In this document: piece after piece, positions 28,398 to 34,998 of the stretch
How the letters are laid out: the number at the start of each line of letters is the position of its first letter
How positions within the stretch are numbered: position 1 is the first letter of the stretch
Source: Candidatus Poseidoniaceae archaeon
Lineage (GTDB): Archaea > Thermoplasmatota > Poseidoniia > Poseidoniales > Poseidoniaceae
NCBI GenBank assembly: GCA_028821785.1
Contig: JAPKFC010000013.1
Location: 1-34,998, forward strand
Reading direction: 5' to 3'
Length of the DNA stretch: 34,998 bases
Notes under the pieces: model-generated
What the model saw: only the letters and a program-made list of their open reading frames with translations
Told to the model about the DNA's origin: nothing
The model's database searches: none
Position numbers and translations under genes: made by a program

Positions 28398-30794
28398 ATG
28401 GTGGCGCTACAAGTAGTAAATAGGAAAGGGGAACGTGAAGATGTACGTTTTGATGCAATAATGGAGAAGTTGACACATTTAGCCGAAGGGTTAGATCCGA
28501 TTTGGATAGATCCTGCTCATGTTGCAAAATTGACAATAGAAGGATTATACGATGGAGTTACCACTAGAGAACTTGATCAACTAGCAGCGGAGACTGCCGC
28601 TTCACTTGCTTCTCAACACCCAGACTACAGTCGTTTAGCAGCTAGGATTTGTGTTGATGACTTACACCGTTCAACCAAAACACAATTCTCGGAAGTCATC
28701 ACCGATCTAAGAGATTACATCGACCCAGAATCACGCAAGCACGCACCTCTGATATCCGAGGAAGTTTATGCTGTGATAATGGAAAATGCAGAGGTTTTAG
28801 ATAATCACATCAATTACGGACGCGACCATAACTATGATTATTTTGGATTCAAAACTTTAGAACGTTCATATTTACTGAAACTCAATGGCGAAGTTGCAGA
28901 AAGGCCTCAGCATATGTTGATGAGGGTCGCAGTGGGGATTCACCATGGCAATATAGAGAAGGCATTGAAGACTTATGATCTGATGTCAGAAGGATATTTC
29001 ACTCATGCAACTCCAACCCTATTCAATTCAGGAACACCAAAGCCCCAGATGTCATCGTGCTTCTTACTTACAATGCAAGATGATTCATTAGAAGGAATCT
29101 ATGATACTCTGAAACAATGTGCATTAATTTCTAAATCCGCTGGTGGAATTGGACTTTCAATTCACCATATCCGCTCACAAGGCGCATATATCAAAGGGAC
29201 AAATGGCACAAGCAATGGAATCGTTCCAATGCTTCGCGTATTCAATGACACAGCTCGATATGTTGACCAAGGCGGCGGTAAGCGGAAGGGTTCAATCGCA
29301 GTATATCTTGAGCCTTGGCACCCAGATATCTTGGCGTTCTTAGACCTAAAGAAGAATCACGGTAAGGAAGAAGTTCGAGCAAGAGATTTGTTCTATGCAA
29401 TGTGGGTTTCTGATCTATTTATGGAAAGAGTAGAGGCAAATGCAGATTGGTCTTTATTCTGTCCAAATGAATGTCCAGGTCTCCAAGATGCTTACGGTGC
29501 TGAATTCAAAAAGTTATACGAATCATATGAGGCTGAAGGAAGAGCGCGCAAAACAATTCCTGCGCGTACGGTTTGGGATAAAATTGTTGAATCACAAATT
29601 GAAACAGGTACTCCCTACATGTGTTACAAAGATGCAGCAAATGAAAAATCCAATCAAAAGAATCTAGGAACAATTAGGTCCTCAAATCTTTGTACAGAGA
29701 TTATGGAATACACTTCACAAGATGAAGTGGCTGTCTGTAACCTTGCTTCGATAGCACTTCCAAAGTATGTTGACATGGAAACTAAATCATTTAATCATAA
29801 ATTATTATATGATGTGACATATCATGCAACTGGGAATCTAAATCGAGTAATAGATGTTAATTTTTATCCGGTAATAGAAGCACAAAATTCCAATATGAGG
29901 CATAGACCGATTGGTCTAGGTGTTCAAGGGTTAGCAGATACATTTGCAATGCTTGGGCTGTGCTTTGAAAGTGAAGAGGCTAGAGCATTGAATAAGGAAA
30001 TATTTGAAACAATTTACTTTGCATCATGTACGGCTTCAAAGGATGCGGCGATGGCAGAAGGAGCTTACTCTACCTTCCAGGGTTCACCTGCTAGTGAAGG
30101 AAAACTTCAGTTTGATCTGTGGGGGATGAATGAGCACTCCGGTCGTTGGGATTGGGATACTCTGAAACAAGAAATAGTAGAGCATGGTATGCGTAATTCA
30201 CTACTTGTGGCGCCTATGCCAACGGCATCAACTAGCCAAATTCTTGCAAATAATGAGTGCTTTGAAGCATTTACGTCCAATCTTTATGTCCGCAGAACTT
30301 TATCTGGGGAATTTATTGTTTTGAACAAGCACTTAGTTCGTGACTTGATTGCAAGAGATTTGTGGTCTCTAGAAATGAAGGATGAAATCTTAAGACACAA
30401 AGGTAGTATTCAATTAATTTCTGGGATCCCTGATGATATCAAGGAGATGTACAAAACCACCTGGGAAATAAAGCAACGCTACGTCCTTGATATGTCAGCG
30501 GATAGGGGCGCATATGTCGATCAAAGCCAATCATTGAATATTCACATGGTCGATGCCAATCCTGCTAAAATAACTTCGATGCACTTCTACGGATGGAGAA
30601 AAGGTCTCAAAACAGGAATGTATTATCTTAGGACCAAGGCAGCAGCTGATGCGATTCAATTTACGGTTGAAGCCAAAGTAAAGGATGATCAAACAGTTGC
30701 AGGTCTAGCAGATCGGGCTGAGGAACTTAGCAGTTTAGAAGCGATTGCTTGTTCGCTTGATACTCCAGATGACTGCCTAAGTTGTGGTTCGTGA
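28398..30794 (+). CDS. nrdA: Ribonucleoside-diphosphate reductase class I large subunit (R1), eukaryote-like
   Basis: ATP cone; [83 protein letters not shown]-terminal CLSCGS. Confidence 0.97.
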   Translation: MVALQVVNRKGEREDVRFDAIMEKLTHLAEGLDPIWIDPAHVAKLTIEGLYDGVTTRELDQLAAETAASLASQHPDYSRLAARICVDDLHRSTKTQFSEVITDLRDYIDPESRKHAPLISEEVYAVIMENAEVLDNHINYGRDHNYDYFGFKTLERSYLLKLNGEVAERPQHMLMRVAVGIHHGNIEKALKTYDLMSEGYFTHATPTLFNSGTPKPQMSSCFLLTMQDDSLEGIYDTLKQCALISKSAGGIGLSIHHIRSQGAYIKGTNGTSNGIVPMLRVFNDTARYVDQGGGKRKGSIAVYLEPWHPDILAFLDLKKNHGKEEVRARDLFYAMWVSDLFMERVEANADWSLFCPNECPGLQDAYGAEFKKLYESYEAEGRARKTIPARTVWDKIVESQIETGTPYMCYKDAANEKSNQKNLGTIRSSNLCTEIMEYTSQDEVAVCNLASIALPKYVDMETKSFNHKLLYDVTYHATGNLNRVIDVNFYPVIEAQNSNMRHRPIGLGVQGLADTFAMLGLCFESEEARALNKEIFETIYFASCTASKDAAMAEGAYSTFQGSPASEGKLQFDLWGMNEHSGRWDWDTLKQEIVEHGMRNSLLVAPMPTASTSQILANNECFEAFTSNLYVRRTLSGEFIVLNKHLVRDLIARDLWSLEMKDEILRHKGSIQLISGIPDDIKEMYKTTWEIKQRYVLDMSADRGAYVDQSQSLNIHMVDANPAKITSMHFYGWRKGLKTGMYYLRTKAAADAIQFTVEAKVKDDQTVAGLADRAEELSSLEAIACSLDTPDDCLSCGS

Positions 30795-30854
30795 ATAATC
30801 TCGCCCTTTGGCCTATTATCAAACATGGCTTAAACGCCATATTGATGTGATTTC

Positions 30855-31136
30855 ACCGTATTCTTTCAAATACCCCTTGCCACAGCCCCCGACATGGCAC
30901 AAGGTACTGTCAAATGGTTTAACTTTACGAAAGGATTTGGATTTATAGAAAGAGAAGGGGGTGACGACCTCTTCGTTCACGTCTCCGAAGTCACTGGAGA
31001 AATTACAGACGGAGATCTAGTTACTTTCGAAGTCGGCGAAGGTCCAAAAGGTCCTAACGCAATCGGCGTTTCAAAAGTTGTTGAAGACGAGTGAAATTTT
31101 CACTTTACTCTGAAACAATTTTTTGTTAACTTAACT
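30855..31136 (+). repeat. csp duplication block, copy 1 (pairs with 32232-32512)
   Basis: Shared block covers about 35-40 bp upstream, the whole csp ORF and about 42 bp downstream, ending TTAACTTAACT. Confidence 0.85.
30894..31094 (+). CDS. Cold-shock domain protein, copy 1
   Basis: [36 protein letters not shown]1 [10 protein letters not shown]2 LFVHVS; 66 aa. Confidence 0.96.
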   Translation: MAQGTVKWFNFTKGFGFIEREGGDDLFVHVSEVTGEITDGDLVTFEVGEGPKGPNAIGVSKVVEDE

Positions 31137-31192
31137 GTTTACAAAACACAAGTTACCACTAACTTGTTAATTGATCGATACGAGGGGATTGC

Positions 31193-32005
31193 ATGGATGC
31201 AATAACAACTGGAATAACCGTTTCAATTATTGCGTTGATAGTTTCTATATTAGCAGGTTCTTTTCCACTATGGAAAAAAATCGCAGAACAGCAAAATCTT
31301 CTCAATTGGATGACTGGCCTTGCTGCCGGTATCTTATTGGCATCTGCATTATTAATTGCAATACCAGAAGGTTTTGAATTAGCATCTGATAGTAATTATT
31401 CTGGTGACTCCGTATTCCTAGGTGCAGCAATATTATGTGGATTCTTGTTTATGTTAATTCTAGAAGGCTTTGGCTTTGGTCACGATGTCCATGAAGAACA
31501 TCACAATCACTCGCACGACCATGATCATGACCATATTCATCATGTTACAGGTTCTAGCTTAGTATTTGGATTGAGTGTCCATGCATTAACCGATGGATTA
31601 GCCATTGGTGCCGGCATCTCTTCACAATCAACAATCCTTACATTGACTCTAACTATGGCTGTTATAGCCCACAAGATCCCAGCAGCGTTCTCATTAGGAG
31701 TATTTTCTCTGCATGAGAGGGGTGATAGAAAGGCAGCATTGAAAGACTTGACACTCTTTTCACTAGCCACGCCACTAACCATAATGCTTAGCGTATTATT
31801 CATGGGTGAATTAGAATCACACTTGCTTGCTATGGCAGTATTATTTGCAGCTGGAACGTTCCTTTATGTTGCCACAGTAGACGTCTTACCAGATGTACAC
31901 TCACCCGATACTGGAAAACTAGCATTAATTCAAGTGATTATAGGTGCAGCAATAATGTTCGCAATTCTCGTTGCATTAGATGCGAGTGGAATCATTGCTC
32001 ATTGA
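31193..32005 (+). CDS. ZIP family divalent metal transporter with His-rich loop
   Basis: Multiple TM helices; His loop HDVHEEHHNHSHDHDHDHIHH; HALTDGLAIGAGIS; HKIPAAFSLGVF. Confidence 0.92.
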   Translation: MDAITTGITVSIIALIVSILAGSFPLWKKIAEQQNLLNWMTGLAAGILLASALLIAIPEGFELASDSNYSGDSVFLGAAILCGFLFMLILEGFGFGHDVHEEHHNHSHDHDHDHIHHVTGSSLVFGLSVHALTDGLAIGAGISSQSTILTLTLTMAVIAHKIPAAFSLGVFSLHERGDRKAALKDLTLFSLATPLTIMLSVLFMGELESHLLAMAVLFAAGTFLYVATVDVLPDVHSPDTGKLALIQVIIGAAIMFAILVALDASGIIAH

Positions 32006-32013
32006 GGGTCAAA

Positions 32014-32231
32014 TTAACTTGAGCAAGATCGGATAGAGCATTTGGCTTTATTTTTAGTCTACTAAGTTCGTCGAGTAAACATTTTAGCTGCAAATCTATT
32101 TATTCAGGATATACATTTTCTAATAAGTGTAATAGTCCTCTAAACAACTAAAAACGCTGTTTTACCCAACATTCTCAATTGCTAACAGAACCATCCAATC
32201 GCTAAATACATCTTTTTTCTTTGAGAGTTCC
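32014..32231 (-). pseudogene. Decayed partial duplicate of the selO 3' end
   Basis: 32014 TTAACTTGAGCAAGATCGGATAGAGCAT aligns with 32507 TTAACTTGAACACGATAGCATTGAGCAT; similarity continues to ..CTCAATTGCTAAC..CCATCCAAT..AAATACAT.. Peptide trace [21 protein letters not shown] matches SelO MKLTNPKYVFRNWMAQLAIED. A -1 and a +2 indel relative to selO break the frame. Confidence 0.82.
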
Positions 32232-32512
32232 ATCGTATGCTTCAAATACCCCTTGCCGTAGCCCCCGATATGGCACAAGGTACTGTCAAATGGTTTAACT
32301 TTACGAAAGGATTTGGATTTATAGAAAGAGAAGGGGGTGACGACCTCTTCGTTCACGTCTCCGAAGTCACTGGAGAAATTACAGACGGAGATCTAGTTAC
32401 TTTCGAAGTCGGCGAAGGTCCAAAAGGTCCTAACGCAATCGGCGTTTCAAAAGTTGTTGAAGATGAGTGAAATTTTCACTTTACTCTAAAACATCTTTTT
32501 GTTAACTTAACT
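32232..32512 (+). repeat. csp duplication block, copy 2 (pairs with 30855-31136)
   Basis: Same block; one synonymous difference in the 201-bp ORF plus a few flank differences. Confidence 0.85.
32270..32470 (+). CDS. Cold-shock domain protein, copy 2 (protein identical to copy 1)
   Basis: 66-aa translation identical to 30894-31094; only GAC to GAT differs at the penultimate codon. ATG at 32270 preferred over the upstream in-frame start at 32237. Confidence 0.95.
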   Translation: MAQGTVKWFNFTKGFGFIEREGGDDLFVHVSEVTGEITDGDLVTFEVGEGPKGPNAIGVSKVVEDE

Positions 32513-34030
32513 TGAACACGATAGCATTGAGCATCCAACTTTACTTTTTGCCCACTCGGGTCGTTTAGTAAACCATTTACTATGCATATCCATTTGTTCC
32601 GCATATGGATTTTTCAATAACTCTAATAATTCTTCACATAAAGAAAAATCACCTTTTTCAGCATCCTCAATTGCTAACTGGGCCATCCAATTACGAAATA
32701 CATATTTTGGATTTGTTAATTTCATTTTTATTCTATCTGGTGTGGCATCGACTCGATCCCACCATTTCAGCAACCATTCATTCCATTGCTGTGTTGGAAT
32801 TTCATCCTCTTCATAAAAAGCAAACTTTAGAGATTCAACATTAGGTGCCTCAATATCTGATAGAAGTCGGAAAAATATAGTCATATCAGTTTCAACCAGT
32901 TGTAATAGGGAATTCAATTCCCGAACTAATTCAACATCTTTCTCTTCAAATGTATCAAATCCAAGTTTCCCAGCCCACATGGAATTTTGTTGTTCTCCAA
33001 TGGCTTCAAAATATACATCCAAAATTTGGGATAACTGTTCAGGTTCATCGAAAAGTGGAGCAATTGACTCTAATAATCTGGCAACATTCCAACCAGCTAT
33101 ACGAGGCTGATTAGCAAATTTATAACGTCTATGTGACAAATCAGTAGTGTTTGGAGTCCAGTTTGGATCGTAGTCTTCAATCCATCCATATGGACCATAG
33201 TCAATAGTTAATCCATGTATGGACATATTATCTGTATTCATGACCCCATGTACAAAACCAACTCTCATCCAATGCGAAACCATAGTCGCAGTTGATTTTG
33301 CAATGTCTGCTAGCCATGCTAGTAATTGTTGATCGTTTGAGTATTGATGGCCTGGGAAGTGGTTTCTTATCGTATGTTCAACCAATTCCCTAAGTGTCTC
33401 TGTATCACCAATCGCGGTATGGATTTGGAAACTTCCAAAGCGAATGAAACTCGGAGAAACTCGGGATATAATTGCACCTTGCTCGAATGCTCGGTTTCCA
33501 TCATATAGGATATCTCTCATTACCTCTTCTCCAGTTGTGACCAATGATAATGCCCTAGTTGTAGGAACACCCAAATGATGCATTGCTTCACTACATAGAA
33601 ATTCTCTAATCGATGAACGTAGTACGGCTTTTCCATCCGCAGTACGTGAATAAGGAGTGAGTCCAGACCCTTTGAGTTGTAATTCAACAATTCCTACATC
33701 ACTTTCAACTTCACCCAAAGTAATCGCTCTTCCATCACCCAATTGATGAGCCCAAGTTCCAAATTGATGCCCTCCATAGCGTTGAGCATAAGGGTCCATG
33801 CCTGAACTAGGAGCACCTCCAGACAATATTTCTAAATCTCCTTTTGTAATCGATAGAGACTTGGCCATTTCTTCACTCCATAATTGTAGTGAGGGATTGG
33901 GTGACGGTGTTGGTAGTACTCTCGACCAACATGCCCCTTCTACTTGCCGCGCAGGACCTCCAACGACGGAATCTCCAGGAGTTTCATCAACGAAACGGGA
34001 GTACCAAGTCAAAGAAGATAGGTTGGACAC
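32507..34030 (-). CDS. selO: SelO/YdiU family pseudokinase (protein adenylyltransferase)
   Basis: RYGGHQFGTWAHQLGDGRAITLGEV; ELQLKGSGLTPYSRTADGKAVLRSSIREFLCSEAMHHLGVPTTRAL; VHGVMNTDNMSIHGLTIDYGPYGWIEDYDP; C-terminal CSS. Confidence 0.95.
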   Translation of the reverse strand: MSNLSSLTWYSRFVDETPGDSVVGGPARQVEGACWSRVLPTPSPNPSLQLWSEEMAKSLSITKGDLEILSGGAPSSGMDPYAQRYGGHQFGTWAHQLGDGRAITLGEVESDVGIVELQLKGSGLTPYSRTADGKAVLRSSIREFLCSEAMHHLGVPTTRALSLVTTGEEVMRDILYDGNRAFEQGAIISRVSPSFIRFGSFQIHTAIGDTETLRELVEHTIRNHFPGHQYSNDQQLLAWLADIAKSTATMVSHWMRVGFVHGVMNTDNMSIHGLTIDYGPYGWIEDYDPNWTPNTTDLSHRRYKFANQPRIAGWNVARLLESIAPLFDEPEQLSQILDVYFEAIGEQQNSMWAGKLGFDTFEEKDVELVRELNSLLQLVETDMTIFFRLLSDIEAPNVESLKFAFYEEDEIPTQQWNEWLLKWWDRVDATPDRIKMKLTNPKYVFRNWMAQLAIEDAEKGDFSLCEELLELLKNPYAEQMDMHSKWFTKRPEWAKSKVGCSMLSCSS

Positions 34031-34078
34031 ATATCTTGCACATCAAGAATTGTTTTCAAGATGACTATGCTAAATCAA

Positions 34079-34998
34079 TCAGCGTTGTTGCCAATCGCTT
34101 CCATTCCACCACTGTGTGGAATTGTCGCTCATAGTTCTCCAAGTGTGGCCTGCTTCGTCAGTCCATCGCTGAACTTCAGTTGCAGCAGCCATTACTGTAG
34201 GCTGTGGCTCATACTGTTGAGTTTGAGTAATTGGCTGAGGGTTATCATATTGCTTAGGTGCTAATACTAATTCATCACTACCCTTTTTCTTCATGAAAAC
34301 CATTACTGCAGCTAATGAAAGAATAATGACAACGGCTGCAATACCGATCATCATGTACATTTGACGTTGTTCTGCAGCAAGTTTCGCAGCCTTTGCTTCT
34401 GCTGCAGCTTGTGCGTTATCTCCAACACCATCGCCATCAGTATCCATGGTTTCATTAGGATCATTAGGGAATGCATCAGCATTGTTACCAACACCGTCAG
34501 CATCAGAATCCATCGTTTCAGTAGCATCATTAGGGAATACATCGCTATTATCTCCAGTACCATCTGAATCAGTATCTACTGTTTCAGTAGCATCATTAGG
34601 GAATGCGTCAGCATTGTCGCCTACTGTATCATTATCAGAATCCATAGTTTCTGTAGCATCATTAGGGAATGCATCAGCATTATCACCTACTCCGTCAAGG
34701 TCGGTATCCATCGATTCATTCGAATTATATGGGAATTGATCTTCGGTATCCGGGACAGTATCTCCATCATCATCTGTATCTGCATTATCTCCAATTCCAT
34801 CGCCATCGAAATCAGAAGTTTCTGCAGAGTCCAATGGGAACGCATCATTATCATCAGAGACACCATCTGCATCATCATCTGTATCTGCATTATCTCCAAT
34901 TCCATCGCCATCAAAATCTGAAGTTTCACTTGCATCATCTGGAAATGCATCATCCCCATCCAATGTTCCATCACCATCAGAATCAATGTCTTGAATTG
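34079..34998 (-). CDS. TSP type-3 (Ca-binding) repeat protein with TM anchor and Trp-rich C-terminal tail; N-terminus lies outside the window
   Basis: Repeats such as DTDGDGVGDNADAFPNDATETMDSD; TM IGIAAVVIILSLAAVMVFMKKK; tail WTDEAGHTWRTMSDNSTQWWNGSDWQQR; frame open to the window edge. Confidence 0.88.
   Translation of the reverse strand, partial: IQDIDSDGDGTLDGDDAFPDDASETSDFDGDGIGDNADTDDDADGVSDDNDAFPLDSAETSDFDGDGIGDNADTDDDGDTVPDTEDQFPYNSNESMDTDLDGVGDNADAFPNDATETMDSDNDTVGDNADAFPNDATETVDTDSDGTGDNSDVFPNDATETMDSDADGVGNNADAFPNDPNETMDTDGDGVGDNAQAAAEAKAAKLAAEQRQMYMMIGIAAVVIILSLAAVMVFMKKKGSDELVLAPKQYDNPQPITQTQQYEPQPTVMAAATEVQRWTDEAGHTWRTMSDNSTQWWNGSDWQQR
34461..34724. repeat. 66-bp tandem repeat within the TSP3 gene (4 units)
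   Basis: TCATTAGGGA starts at 34461, 34527, 34593 and 34659, exactly 66 bp (22 codons) apart. Confidence 0.85.
34768..34912. repeat. 105-bp-period repeat within the TSP3 gene (2 copies)
   Basis: CATCATCTGTATCTGCATTATCTCCAATTCCATCGCCATC begins at 34768 and 34873. Confidence 0.75.

Noticed and set aside
31137-32013. ZIP segment as a classic transposon or IS element
   Set aside because: No transposase and no obvious terminal inverted repeats; only short TTAACT repeats at the edges.
32162-32356. 64-aa minus-strand ORF as a real gene
   Set aside because: A chimera of decayed selO tail and antisense csp2 upstream/coding sequence; useful only as evidence for the pseudogene.
34430-34963. Regularly spaced repeats resembling a CRISPR-like array
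   Set aside because: The period is a multiple of 3 (66 and 105 bp), there are no unique spacers, and it translates into TSP3 Asp-rich repeats in a continuous ORF.

Overview
The 35 kb window looks like a streamlined, gene-dense archaeal chromosome segment. Gene content and style resemble Marine Group II / Poseidoniales Euryarchaeota; this lineage call is inference. Archaeal or eukaryote-like information-processing genes include class I LysRS, aRF1, aIF2-beta, ArgRS, Trm56, a NOG1-type GTPase and a GfcR-like regulator. Nucleotide and cofactor genes include carAB, pyrH, dut, a eukaryote-like class I RNR (nrdB-nrdA), folP, folB, lipB and ubiX. Surface or membrane proteins include a BNR/Asp-box lipoprotein, a SAP-TM-M28 peptidase, a ZIP transporter and a TSP3-repeat anchored protein. 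I recognised no CRISPR array, rRNA, confident tRNA or transposase. The most informative structure is at 30.85-34.03 kb. Two nearly identical cold-shock genes flank a ZIP transporter, and a decayed duplicate of the 3' end of selO lies between ZIP and the second csp copy. This fits a tandem duplication of a (csp + selO 3' end) unit, later split by a ZIP insertion bounded by TTAACT repeats. Other points of interest are inverted repeats spanning stop codons, a perfect 15-bp palindrome between dut and nrdB, convergent genes meeting within 0-5 bp, and unusual domain fusions.
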